From: RYN-230 sp963713815
GTDB taxonomy: Bacteria > Actinomycetota > Actinomycetes > Streptosporangiales > Streptosporangiaceae
Direction: 5' to 3'
NCBI GenBank assembly: GCA_963713815.1
Contig: CAVQNH010000026.1
Location: 124,001-188,000, forward strand
Length of the DNA stretch: 64,000 bases
How positions within the stretch are numbered: the first letter of the stretch is position 1; each line of letters begins with the position of its first letter. Made by a program: the position numbers and the translations under genes. Shown here in pieces: positions 34,764 to 42,959 of the stretch. Below the pieces are notes generated by a model that saw nothing but the letters and a program-made list of their open reading frames with translations, was not told where the DNA came from and did no database searches.

Positions 34764-35291
34764 ATGGCGGAGGCGGCATTGACGTTCGAGGAATTCGCGG
34801 CGGCCCGGCTGCCGGCGGTGCTGCGGTTCGCCGCGGTGCTCACCGGCGACCGCAGCCTCGCGGAGGACGTGGTGCAGGAAGTCCTGCTCCGGGCCAGCCG
34901 GCGCTGGGAGACCATCGCGGGCCTGGACCGGCCGGAAGCGTACGTCCGGAAGATGATCGTCAACGAGTACCTGTCCTGGCGCCGCCGGTCGTGGCGCCTG
35001 GTGCCGTCAGGGGCCGGCACCGAGGTGGACGGCCGGCTCACGCCGGATCCCGCCGCCGGGCATGCCGAGCGCGAGGCCCTGCTGGCCGAACTGGCCCGGC
35101 TGCCCGCCCGGCAGCGGGCCGTGCTCGTCCTCCGGTACTACGAGGGGCTCTCTGACACCGAGATCGCCGACGCGCTCGGCTGCGCCGCGGGCACGGTGCG
35201 CGGCTACGCCTCCCGGGCGCTCGCCCTGCTGCGCGTCGAGATGGCCGGCCCCCCGAGCCCGGCCCAGCACGTGATCAAGGAGAAGTCATGA
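34764..35291 (+). CDS. SigE-family ECF sigma factor
   Basis: 175 residues. Region 2: FEEFAAARLPAVLRFAAVLT, AEDVVQEVLLRASRRW, and ...PEAYVRKMIVNEYLSW. Region 4: LPARQRAVLVLRYYEGLSDT, EIADALGCAAGTVRGYASRA. This matches the actinobacterial SigE-type family. ATG 34764 follows GTGGGGACCG. The stop overlaps the start of the next gene by ATGA, so the membrane protein after it is its probable anti-sigma or partner. Confidence 0.88.
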   Translation: MAEAALTFEEFAAARLPAVLRFAAVLTGDRSLAEDVVQEVLLRASRRWETIAGLDRPEAYVRKMIVNEYLSWRRRSWRLVPSGAGTEVDGRLTPDPAAGHAEREALLAELARLPARQRAVLVLRYYEGLSDTEIADALGCAAGTVRGYASRALALLRVEMAGPPSPAQHVIKEKS

Positions 35292-36634
35292 CGCGCGACG
35301 GGAACGGGGGACCGATGCGAACCGAGGACGACCTGCGCCAGGCCCTGGCCACGCTCGAACGTCACGCACCGAGCGCGGACACCGTGCTGGCCGCGGTGCG
35401 CGGTGCCACCGGAGCGGGCGCCGGCCCGGGCGGCCCCCGCCGGATCCGCCGGTGGCGGCCACCGGCAGCACATCGGTGGTGGCGCCGGCCCCGGCTGGTC
35501 CTGTCCCTGGCCGTTGCGGCGGCGGCCGTCGGACTGGTGATCACCTTGCTGCCGGGCTCCGCGTCGCCGCGTCCCGGCAGCAGGCCCGGCCAGGCCGGGC
35601 TGCCCGGCAGCGCTCACGGCGAGGCAGGACTGCCTACCGCGGCCGCCGTGGGCCGGGCCATGCTGACCGCGTTCAATGGGGTCAGCGACGACATCGAGTA
35701 CGCCACGGAAACCGGCGTCACCAAGGGCGTCACCGTGGACGTGTACCGGGACTGGTCCTGGCCAGCCCAGCCTTCCGTGGGGCAGCGCCAGGTCGACCGC
35801 ACGGTCTTCGCCGAGCGCACGCCGAAGGTACCGGCCCTGACCGTGGTCGAGGACAGCGCACTCGCGTTTGCCACTCCGCGGGCCGGGGCAAGCAGCGTCC
35901 TGGCTCAGCTCACCATGGTCTGTTTCGGCGGGACGGGCCAGACCGCCTGCGGTTTCGGCCCGACCAACACCCCGCCCGGAACCTGGTCCCGGATCAGCGG
36001 GAGATTCGCGGCATTCTCGTCCGACATCGGCGCGGGCGGCTTCCTCAGCCCGGCTTCGCTGGCCCGGGGGATCGCTGAGGGTGAATGGCGGGTCGTGCAC
36101 CGCACCCGGATAGAAGGCCAGCCCGCCATTGAGCTCAGCGAGACGAACCGGGGCCCGGATCACATCGAGCCGCTGCCCACCCTCCTGTGGGTGAACGCCC
36201 GCACCCACCTCCCGATCCGGATGGTCAACGGAGTCGGCCACGCCACCGTGACCACGAATGACTGGACCTACCTGCGCCCCACCACGGCCAACCTGAAGCT
36301 GCTCCAGGTGCCCATCCCCCCGGGCTACCCACGCTACGTCCCGAAAGCGCTGAGTTCCTCCTCCGCGGACCCGGCGGCCCGGGCTGGCAGAAAGCGGGAC
36401 GAGTGTGCCACCGTCGGGCGGCATGACCTTCGTGATCGGCCTCGACCTGGGCACGGCGGTCTCGCGGGCCGTGGCGGCCGGTGCGGACGGCCGGATCCTG
36501 GCCGCGCCGCCGACCGGTCCGGGCGCCTGGGTGAGGTGGCCAGGCCTCGTCGTGGCACCCTTGACGGGGCCCGATCACGAGGGCCGGGATGGGAGTCAGC
36601 ATGGATCTCGAACTGCGCGGCCGCCGCGCCCTGA
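35288..36634 (+). CDS. Sigma-coupled single-pass membrane protein (CU044_5270-like)
   Basis: 448 residues as written. An N-terminal cytosolic ~75 residues (MRTEDDLRQALATLERHAPS) is followed by one helix (LVLSLAVAAAAVGLVITLLP) and an extracytoplasmic domain (AAVGRAMLTAFNGVSDDIEY; TTNDWTYLRPTTANLKLLQV). The family normally ends soon after LQVPIPPGYPRYV. Here the frame continues ~95 residues in arginine-rich sequence and overlaps the SDR by 34 bp. An extra base near 36340 would give a stop at 36353. It is probably an anti-sigma-like partner; I recognise the architecture, not the function. Confidence 0.7.
   Translation: MTRDGNGGPMRTEDDLRQALATLERHAPSADTVLAAVRGATGAGAGPGGPRRIRRWRPPAAHRWWRRPRLVLSLAVAAAAVGLVITLLPGSASPRPGSRPGQAGLPGSAHGEAGLPTAAAVGRAMLTAFNGVSDDIEYATETGVTKGVTVDVYRDWSWPAQPSVGQRQVDRTVFAERTPKVPALTVVEDSALAFATPRAGASSVLAQLTMVCFGGTGQTACGFGPTNTPPGTWSRISGRFAAFSSDIGAGGFLSPASLARGIAEGEWRVVHRTRIEGQPAIELSETNRGPDHIEPLPTLLWVNARTHLPIRMVNGVGHATVTTNDWTYLRPTTANLKLLQVPIPPGYPRYVPKALSSSSADPAARAGRKRDECATVGRHDLRDRPRPGHGGLAGRGGRCGRPDPGRAADRSGRLGEVARPRRGTLDGARSRGPGWESAWISNCAAAAP
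36423..36570 (+). pseudogene. Fragment of an Hsp70/actin-like ATPase N-terminus
   Basis: ATG 36423 opens MTFVIGLDLGTAVSRAVAAG then ADGRILAAPP and WVRWPGLVVAPL, the phosphate-1 loop (DLGT) and following strand of Hsp70/actin-fold ATPases. After ~50 residues it becomes unrelated arginine/proline-rich sequence in the antisense-like shadow of the SDR. Only the first domain segment survives, in a different frame from the genes around it. The right end is approximate. Confidence 0.5.
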
Positions 36635-37387
36635 TCACCGGCGGCAGCAGGGGCATCGGCTTCGCGGCCGCGGAGGCGCTGGCCGCCGAGGGGGTCGCGG
36701 TCGGTCTCGTGGCCCGCAACGCCAAGGGCCTGGCCACCGCAGCCAAGCGACTGGCCAGCCACGAGACACCCGTGACCACCACCACGGCGGACGTGACGGA
36801 CATCGACGCGCTCAACCGCGCGGTGGATGACATAGCGGCGGCGCTCGGCGGCCTTGACCTCCTGGTCGCCAACGCCGGCGGCACCGTCGGCAGCGGCAAC
36901 CTCAAGAGCGCCGGACCGGGCGACTTCACCGCGACGTTCGCGCTCAACGCCGGGCACGCGGCCGAGCTGATCCGCGCGGGCCTGCCCTACCTGCGCGACG
37001 CGGGCGGGGGCGCCGTGGTGATCGTCTCCTCGATCACCGGCCTGCGTCCCGCGCCGCGCACCGCCTACGCGGCGGCCAAGGCGGCCGAGATCCAGCTCGC
37101 GGCGACCGCCGCCCAGGAGCTGGCGCCCGATCACATCCGAGTGAACGCGGTCAGCCCGGGCTCCATCATGTTCCCGGGCGGATCCTGGGAGACGCTTCCG
37201 GCAGCAGAACCCGGAGGACTTCGCCACGTTCCTCGCCACCCAGTTCCCGTTCGGCCGGCTGGGCCGGCTGCGGGAGGTCGGGGACGTGATCGCCTTCCTG
37301 CTGTCCCCGCGGGCTTCGTGGGTGACCGGCTCGAACGTCGTGGTCGACGGCGGCCAGCGGTACCCGAGCGCCCGCCGCTTCGACTGA
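36601..37387 (+). pseudogene. SDR-family oxidoreductase, single-base frameshift
   Basis: ATG 36601 after GGGAGTCAGC. ALITGGSRGIGFAAAEALAA, DLLVANAGGTVGSGNL, IVSSITGLRPAPRTAYAAAK (Ser, Tyr, Lys) and VRVNAVSPGS-like HIRVNAVSPGSIMFPGGSWE are intact. After GGSWE one extra base (37192) breaks the frame. Removing it yields RFRQQNPEDFATFLATQFPF, the normal WVTGSNVVVDGGQRYPSAR end, and a stop at 37387 (~261 residues). Substrate unknown. As written the frame runs to 38541 over the antisense of the next gene, which is not real. Confidence 0.8.
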
Positions 37388-37431
37388 GTCCCCGCCCCGG
37401 CCAGGGCCGGGGCGGATCGTCGGCCGTCAGC

Positions 37432-38640
37432 TCAGCCGGCCGCGGTGGTGGCGCTGCCGCGGGAGAGGATAAGCAGGAACTCGGCCGTGCCGTTGCGGGC
37501 CAGCGATCCCAGGAAGCCGAGTCCCTGGGGTCCGCGGATGCCCCACCGCGAGAAGGTGACCGGGATGGAGCCGGCGGCCTGCAGCGCCAGGCCATCCCGG
37601 CGGCTGGTGAGAGCGACGGTCACCGGCCGGGAGACCTGGTGCATCGTAAGCCGCCCTGCGGCCGTCAGGCTGACGGCCGAGCCCCGGGTGAACGCGGCTG
37701 CGAGGGTGACCGGGCGGGTGAGGATGAACGTCGCGACCGGATCGCCCTGCGTTCCAAGGCTCTGGGCGAACTGGGGCTGCCGCTTCCCGTTGACCGTCAT
37801 GCCCGTGAGCCGGATGCGCAACGTCGCCCTGGTCACCCGGTCGCCGGTGATGACCAGGGTGCCGCTGACCTGGTCCGTGCGGCCGACGACGTCGTTGCTG
37901 AATCCCACCGCGCTCTCGCGGACCCGGAACCCGGCCTGCGACCCGGGGGCCACGGTCCAGGTGCCGCCGAGCGGCCCGGCCGGTGCGCTAGCCCGGCCCG
38001 CGGGCAGTGCCAGCGGGGGCGCCGCGGCCTGGAGCTTGACGAAGAGCCCGGTCGCGAGCACGGCGAGGACGACGAGCACGCCCACGCCCGCGAGGATCCA
38101 GCGCCACCAGTGACGTTTCCGCGGTGCCGCGCGCTCCCGGCGGGCGGCCTGGTCTCCCGGGTGGCCGGGGTCAGCAGCGGGAAGCACCCGGAACACCGGG
38201 TACCGGGCCGAGATGGACTCAAAATCCGCCTGCGGCGCGTCCCGGCCGACCGGGATGTGCGGGCGGGCCCCCGGCACCCTCTCCAGGTAACGGCGCAGGA
38301 TCGGGGCACGCTCACCGGCCGGCACCTCGGCCAGCTGGCACGGGACGCCGCGGCGGCGCCGGAGGATCACCTGGCCGTCCGCGGCCCGCACGTTCTGCAC
38401 CCAGTTGCACCGCGCGCCGAGCATCGGCACCAGGTACCACTGACCCTCCCAGTCCGCCATGCCCAGCGGGAAGCGGGTGCGGAATCCCGTCCGGCGCCCG
38501 GGCACCTCCAGCGTCACCCAGCGCCGGGGCAGCAGCCCTAGCCGGATCACCCATGCCCACCAGCGGGACATCCGCCGGGCAGCCGCATCGGCCCGGCCTC
38601 CCGGATACATGGCGCGCACACTCTCCTCTGAGATGAACAT
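37432..38640 (-). CDS. Ddn-like F420-type nitroreductase fused to YceI-like domain
   Basis: 402 residues from ATG 38640 (GGAGGAACGATACGC upstream). Residues 1-~150 match the deazaflavin-dependent nitroreductase/PNPOx-like family: WVTLEVPGRRTGFRTRFPLG, WYLVPMLGARCNWVQNVRAA. A membrane helix follows (WWRWILAGVGVLVVLAVLAT, ~180-200). Residues ~235-395 are a YceI-like lipid-binding barrel: AGFRVRESAVGFSNDVVGRT, VSGTLVITGDRVTRATLRIR, SIPVTFSRWG. The join puts a cofactor domain inside and a lipocalin-like domain outside. It is divergent from a TetR gene. Confidence 0.82.
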   Translation of the reverse strand: MFISEESVRAMYPGGRADAAARRMSRWWAWVIRLGLLPRRWVTLEVPGRRTGFRTRFPLGMADWEGQWYLVPMLGARCNWVQNVRAADGQVILRRRRGVPCQLAEVPAGERAPILRRYLERVPGARPHIPVGRDAPQADFESISARYPVFRVLPAADPGHPGDQAARRERAAPRKRHWWRWILAGVGVLVVLAVLATGLFVKLQAAAPPLALPAGRASAPAGPLGGTWTVAPGSQAGFRVRESAVGFSNDVVGRTDQVSGTLVITGDRVTRATLRIRLTGMTVNGKRQPQFAQSLGTQGDPVATFILTRPVTLAAAFTRGSAVSLTAAGRLTMHQVSRPVTVALTSRRDGLALQAAGSIPVTFSRWGIRGPQGLGFLGSLARNGTAEFLLILSRGSATTAAG

Positions 38641-38700
38641 GCGTATCGTTCCTCCGTCCATATTGCGGGTCGGCCCGGGTCCTTCTGGGCCCGCGCTCGG

Positions 38701-38812
38701 GTATAGAATTACGAATATCAAACTTGAAACATAGAGTCCTAAGTCCCAAGACTGCTCAATCCCACAAGACTGGATCCCGAGCGTGCTGGATTCCTAAGGC
38801 GGGTGAATTCCG
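38701..38812. promoter_or_regulatory. AT-rich divergent promoter region with CAAGACTG repeats
   Basis: The stretch around 38701-38740 is conspicuously AT-rich for this genome (TATAGAATTACGAATATC). CAAGACTG occurs at 38747-38754 and 38765-38772, 18 bp apart. It lies between the divergent Ddn-YceI fusion (start 38640) and TetR gene (38813), and so is a candidate control region for both. Confidence 0.5.
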
Positions 38813-39664
38813 GTGAGCGACCTGAAGGCGCCGACCGGCCTGGCGCGCCGCCGACGGCGGCTGTCGGACCACGAGACTAAGCAGCGGATGCTCCGCACCG
38901 CAGTGGCCATGGTGGAGCGCACCGGCCTCACGGTGAGCCTGGACCACATCAGCCTGGAAGACGTGATCCGCGACGCCGATGTCTCGCGGAGCGCCGTGTA
39001 CCGCCGCTGGCCCTACAAAGACCTGTTCTTCAGTGACCTGGTCCGGGAGCTGGCCCGGAATGCGGCGCCGACGATCGTTGAGGATGAGCTGGCCATGATC
39101 CGGGGCATCGTGGCCGGGCGCCTGGACTGGCTCGAGACCCCCGAGCTACGCCGCAGCCTGCTCGCGGAGCTGTTCCGCCAGCTGGCGCTGCTGGACTTCG
39201 GCACCCTGTACGGATCGGTGGCCTGGCGGACCTACCTCGCGCTGCACGCAACCTTCATGAGCTTGTCCGACGGCGACCTGCGGGACCAGGTCCAGGCGGC
39301 CCTGGCCCAGTCCGAGCGCGGCCAGCTGGCCCGGATCGCGGCGGCCTGGCGGCGGCTGGCGGGCCTGTTCGGGTACCGGCTGCGGCCCGAGGTCGGCGCC
39401 ACGTTCGAGTCGCTGGCCCCGCTGCTCAGCGCTACCATGCGCGGCCTGGTGATCATGGCCCTGTCCATGCCCGAGCTAGCCGCGGAGCGGACGGAGGCGA
39501 AGCCGTTCGGGGCGGCGGCCACGGATGAGTGGTCCCTGCCCGCCCTCGGCCTGGCCAGCATCGCCTCCTCGTTCCTCGAGCCGGACCCGGCCGTGGAGTG
39601 GGACGGGGATCGGATCGCGGCCGTGGGCGAAGCGCTCGCCGCGCTCACGCTGGACGCCGGCTGA
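38813..39664 (+). CDS. TetR-family regulator
   Basis: 283 residues from GTG 38813. HTH: HETKQRMLRTAVAMVERTGL, EDVIRDADVSRSAVYRRWPY (residues ~20-65). The C-terminal domain is longer than in typical TetR proteins. It is divergent from the nitroreductase-YceI fusion and probably regulates it through the repeats in the shared promoter. The last 189 bp overlap the convergent TetR gene at 39476, whose tail is suspect. Confidence 0.88.
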   Translation: MSDLKAPTGLARRRRRLSDHETKQRMLRTAVAMVERTGLTVSLDHISLEDVIRDADVSRSAVYRRWPYKDLFFSDLVRELARNAAPTIVEDELAMIRGIVAGRLDWLETPELRRSLLAELFRQLALLDFGTLYGSVAWRTYLALHATFMSLSDGDLRDQVQAALAQSERGQLARIAAAWRRLAGLFGYRLRPEVGATFESLAPLLSATMRGLVIMALSMPELAAERTEAKPFGAAATDEWSLPALGLASIASSFLEPDPAVEWDGDRIAAVGEALAALTLDAG

Positions 39665-40339
39665 ACGCGGCGAACGGGCCAGCAGGCCGGCGATCAGCAC
39701 CTCGAGCACCTCGCGCAGGGTCACGGGGAAGTCGGTCCGCATGACGGCCAGCGCCGGATCGGCCTCGTAAGCCGCGAGCACGGCCGGCGACGGCTGGGCG
39801 TGCGCCCACAACGCGCCGGCCACCAGGACCGCACCGGCGGCGAGCCGCTCCGCGTCCTGGTCCCCGAGTTCGCCCAGGTGGCGGTGGATGAGCCGGCCCA
39901 GCCGCGACACGTCAGCCAGCGAGGCCCGCTTGTAGGCGGTGGCGACCTCCACGGAGACGTTGCGCTCCAGCACGGCGGCCTGGGCGCTGAGCAGGTCACA
40001 CAGCACGGGCCGGGCGGCCAGCGACACGGCCAGCGCCGCCGCCAGCTGGTCACCCCGCCCGGCCGGGGGTGCGGCCGCGTCCACCGCGCCGTCCAGGCCT
40101 GCCTCGAGCGCAGTCAGCCATTCCTGCCACGCCGAGTCCAGCAGCTCCAGGAGCACGGCCTCGCGGGACTCGAAGTAGCGCAGGACGTTCGACTTGGCCA
40201 GTCCTACCCGCCGGCTGAGCTCGTTGAGGGTCACCTGGGCCACCGGCATCTCGGCCAGCATGGCCGCCGCGGCGTCGAGGATCGCCCGGCGCCGTACCTC
40301 CCGCTGCTCCTCGCTGCGCGCACGCTGGAACGTGGTCAT
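39476..40339 (-). CDS. TetR-family regulator with three upstream operators
   Basis: HTH: RRRAILDAAAAMLAEMPVAQ, then LSRRVGLAKSNVLRYFESRE (~residues 18-60). The ligand domain ends around VLEVLIAGLLAR (~residue 212). The frame then continues ~65 arginine-rich residues into the antisense of the neighbouring TetR gene, so the true end is probably near 39645-39665. ATG 40339 is preferred; GTG 40345 is in frame. It is divergent from the SDR at 40446, with three AGACC-N3-GGTCT sites in between: almost certainly an autoregulated repressor of that SDR. Confidence 0.85.
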   Translation of the reverse strand: MTTFQRARSEEQREVRRRAILDAAAAMLAEMPVAQVTLNELSRRVGLAKSNVLRYFESREAVLLELLDSAWQEWLTALEAGLDGAVDAAAPPAGRGDQLAAALAVSLAARPVLCDLLSAQAAVLERNVSVEVATAYKRASLADVSRLGRLIHRHLGELGDQDAERLAAGAVLVAGALWAHAQPSPAVLAAYEADPALAVMRTDFPVTLREVLEVLIAGLLARSPRSAGVQRERGERFAHGRDPIPVPLHGRVRLEERGGDAGQAEGGQGPLIRGRRPERLRLRPLRG

Positions 40340-40352
40340 GGCCACATTTTAC

Positions 40353-40418
40353 AGACCAGCGGTCCCTTGTCTACAGACCACCGGTCTGCTAAGTTCGCAG
40401 ATAAGAGACCGATGGTCT
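40353..40418. promoter_or_regulatory. Three phased AGACC-N3-GGTCT operators
   Basis: Sites at 40353-40365 (right arm GGTCC), 40375-40387 (perfect arms) and 40406-40418 (perfect arms). Centre-to-centre spacings are 22 and 31 bp, about two and three helical turns, so dimers would sit on one face of the DNA. They fill the 106-bp gap between the divergent TetR and SDR genes. Confidence 0.72.
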
Positions 40419-40445
40419 TTCACAGGTCCGGAAGGAAACGTCACC

Positions 40446-41375
40446 ATGTACACGGTCCCTGATCAGGCCGGCCAGCGCGTCATCGTTACCGGCGCTAACA
40501 GCGGCACCGGCAAGGAGGCGGCGCGGCGTCTCGCCGAGGCGGGCGCCCACGTCATCATGGCCGTCCGCACGCCGGCCAAGGGGGAGCAGGCGCGGGCCGA
40601 GATCCTGGCCCGCCACCCGGAGGCCCGGCTCGAGGTGCGCCGTGTCGACCTGGCCGACCTGGCCTCCGTCCGGGAGTTCAGCGACGGGCTGCTGGCCGAG
40701 GGGACCCCGGTCAACGTGCTCATCAACAACGCCGGGGTGATGGCGCCGCCGGCCCGGATGACCACCGCCGACGGCTTCGAGCTGCAGTTCGGCAGTAACT
40801 TCCTCGGCCCGTTCGCGCTGACCCTCCGGCTGCTGCCGCTGCTGCTGGCCGCCCCGGCGCCGCGGGTGGTCACGATGAGCAGCGGCACCGCGAACTTCGG
40901 CCGGATCCACTTCGGCGACCTGCAGTGGGAACGCCGCTACAGCGCCAATTTCTCCTACGCCCAGTCCAAGCTGGCCGACCTGATGATGACCCTGCATCTC
41001 GCGGCCGTCGCGGCCGAGCGGGACTGGGACCTGATGAGTGTCGCGGCGCACCCGGGATTCACGCGCACGAATCTCCAGACCGCCGGGGCCAGCCTGGGCC
41101 GCGACAAGCCGAAGCGGTCGGTCTTCAACAGCATGAGCTTCCTCCCGTCGCAGGACGTCGGGCCAGGCACCGAGCCGCTGCTGTACGCGGCGACCAGCCC
41201 GTCGGCCGTGCCCGGTGGCTACTACGGCCCGGGCGGCACGTTCGGGCTGGTCGGTCCCACCACCTTCGTCCGCCCGCCGCGCCGGGCCCGCGACACCGCG
41301 GCCGCCGCCCGGCTGTGGGCCGAGGCCGAGCGGCTGACCGGGGTCCATCTGCCGGCCGGTGCCATCCATGCCTGA
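40446..41375 (+). CDS. SDR-family oxidoreductase (retinol-dehydrogenase-like)
   Basis: 309 residues, ATG 40446 after GGAAGGAAACG. IVTGANSGTGKEAARRLAEA binds the nucleotide, NVLINNAGVMAPPARM follows, the catalytic Ser is in VVTMSSGTANFG and the Tyr/Lys in FSYAQSKLADL. The long C-terminal extension (GPGTEPLLYAATSPSAVPGG) matches the RDH11-14-like bacterial group. It is under the three-site TetR operator; the substrate (perhaps a xenobiotic carbonyl) is not visible. Confidence 0.88.
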   Translation: MYTVPDQAGQRVIVTGANSGTGKEAARRLAEAGAHVIMAVRTPAKGEQARAEILARHPEARLEVRRVDLADLASVREFSDGLLAEGTPVNVLINNAGVMAPPARMTTADGFELQFGSNFLGPFALTLRLLPLLLAAPAPRVVTMSSGTANFGRIHFGDLQWERRYSANFSYAQSKLADLMMTLHLAAVAAERDWDLMSVAAHPGFTRTNLQTAGASLGRDKPKRSVFNSMSFLPSQDVGPGTEPLLYAATSPSAVPGGYYGPGGTFGLVGPTTFVRPPRRARDTAAAARLWAEAERLTGVHLPAGAIHA

Positions 41376-41419
41376 CCGGCTGGGCTGTTAGCCGCCACGC
41401 TGACGGGTAGCACGCAGGT

Positions 41420-42442
41420 ATGAGCACTGAGGGCCCGGCGCCCCCATCCAGGCCGGCCTCCGCCCCGGGGGCGGTCACCGCGCCTGCGGCAGGATCCGCC
41501 CCCGCGACGGGAGCCGCGGCGGGGACGGTATCCGCGCCGACGGCGGCCCCGGGCACGGAGCGGCCGCGGCGGTACCTGCCCAAGCTCCGCTACGAGCTCA
41601 TCGGCTGCGGCCTGCATGGTCACGAGCTACTCGGCACGGACGCGGCCGAACTTCGGGGCGGCGATAACCTCTTCGCCCGGGAGTCGGGCGGGCTGCGCTG
41701 GTACCGGTGCCTGCGCTGCGACTCCTGGGTGGTGCTGAGCCCGCCCGGCCAGCCGGCCCGGCGGTACCCGCCGCCGCGCGAGGAGGTCACCCTCCCGCTG
41801 CGGGGCCGGCCGCTGCGCGACCGGTACGTCCTGCGGCTGATCGCCATCGACCGGGTTCTGCATTTCCTGGTCCTGTCCGCCCTCGCCGCCGCCGTATTCC
41901 TGTTCGCCGGCAACAAGGCGGCGCTGAACGCCGACTTCACCCGCATCCTCCACGACCTGCAAGGCGGCCTCGGCGGCCCGATGGTCAGCAGCCGCCAGGG
42001 CATCGTGCTTGACCTGCAGCGGCTGTTCGCCGTCCAGCTCAGGAACCTGTACCTGCTCGGGGTCGCCATCGCCGCGTACGCGGCCCTCGAGGGTGTCGAG
42101 GCGATCGGGCTGTGGCTGGGCCGCCGCTGGGCTGAATACCTGACCTTCGTCGCGACTGTCGTGTTCGTGCCGTACGAGATCTACGAATTGACCAAGAGCG
42201 TGACCACGCTGAAGGTGCTTGCCCTCGTCATCAACCTGGCCATCGTGGCCTACCTGCTGATCTCCAAGCGGCTGTTCGGCCTGCGCGGCGGGGGGCGGGC
42301 CGAGCGGGCCGAGTACGACGCGGACGTCGGCTGGCCCGCCATCGAGCGCGCCACCCCCGAGTCCTTCCCGGACGGCCCGCCCGCCGCTCACGGTCCCGCA
42401 GCCCCCGGCGGGCCCGCGGGCGCATCCTCCACGTCGATGTAG
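41420..42442 (+). CDS. DUF2127-family membrane protein
   Basis: 340 residues. The first ~55 are a Pro/Ala-rich disordered lead, then a small CxxC domain (WYRCLRCDSWVVLS) and a DUF2127 membrane part: LRLIAIDRVLHFLVLSALAA, AVQLRNLYLLGVAIAAYAAL, LEGVEAIGLWLGRRWAEYLT, EYLTFVATVVFVPYEIYELT. About four helices. The family function is unknown. Its last ~55 bp overlap the convergent small gene at 42388. Confidence 0.85.
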   Translation: MSTEGPAPPSRPASAPGAVTAPAAGSAPATGAAAGTVSAPTAAPGTERPRRYLPKLRYELIGCGLHGHELLGTDAAELRGGDNLFARESGGLRWYRCLRCDSWVVLSPPGQPARRYPPPREEVTLPLRGRPLRDRYVLRLIAIDRVLHFLVLSALAAAVFLFAGNKAALNADFTRILHDLQGGLGGPMVSSRQGIVLDLQRLFAVQLRNLYLLGVAIAAYAALEGVEAIGLWLGRRWAEYLTFVATVVFVPYEIYELTKSVTTLKVLALVINLAIVAYLLISKRLFGLRGGGRAERAEYDADVGWPAIERATPESFPDGPPAAHGPAAPGGPAGASSTSM

Positions 42443-42627
42443 AGCTCCCGGCCGCCCGGCAGCGTCACGCCCAGCGAGTATGAGGTGATTCCTTCCAGGA
42501 TCTCGGCCTGGCCGAGGATCTCGATGTCGACGACGTCAGGGTGGGAAATGAGGAGGCGGCACAGCACGCTGCCCGCGTGATCGGACCCTGCGGATAGACG
42601 GGGCCGCCTCGGGGTTACAGGCGTCAT
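42388..42627 (-). CDS. Small hypothetical protein
   Basis: 79 residues. The middle, LLISHPDVVDIEILGQAEIL and LPGGRELYIDVEDA, has normal protein-like composition rather than the arginine-rich shadow type; the last residues overlap the end of the DUF2127 gene. No strong ribosome-binding site precedes ATG 42627. No family is recognised, and it may not be expressed. Confidence 0.4.
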   Translation of the reverse strand: MTPVTPRRPRLSAGSDHAGSVLCRLLISHPDVVDIEILGQAEILEGITSYSLGVTLPGGRELYIDVEDAPAGPPGAAGP

Positions 42628-42959
42628 CCGGAGAGGTCATGCCACCACCGCGAGCGGGTTGCAGCCGTGAGCGTGCTCCGTCGCGCGGCGCCGAATCGGA
42701 CAAGCTCCACCGGCCAGGATGAAACTGCGTAGGCGAACACAATTCCTAAGGTAACTCGGCGTGAACGCGAGAACCCGGAATGAGGCTCCAGAATCGCCTA
42801 CGGCGTGTCATATCGCGGGTGAAATAGCCGCCAATGTCCGGCGGCAGTGGTGACGCTCCGCCGTGGTCATCGCGCGGCTGCGCCGCTGCCAGGCATCCCG
42901 GCGCGCTGCCAGCCGGGCGCCGTGGGCACCGCGGCGCGCAGGCAGTGCATCATGGGCGG
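42628..42959. other. Intergenic region, no gene recognised
   Basis: 332 bp. The only structure I see is a distant inverted pair, CGTAGGCGA at 42728-42736 and TCGCCTACG at 42794-42802, ~60 bp apart. I see no convincing riboswitch or ORF. Confidence 0.4.

Noticed and set aside
38501..38541. Long continuation of the SDR frame from 37200 to 38541
   Set aside because: After the frameshift it is arginine/proline-rich and lies on the antisense of the Ddn-YceI gene. The shift restores a normal SDR end at 37387.
42728..42802. Riboswitch or structured RNA in the gap before the gamma-carbonic anhydrase
   Set aside because: Only one 9-bp inverted pair ~60 bp apart is visible; no conserved core I can recognise.
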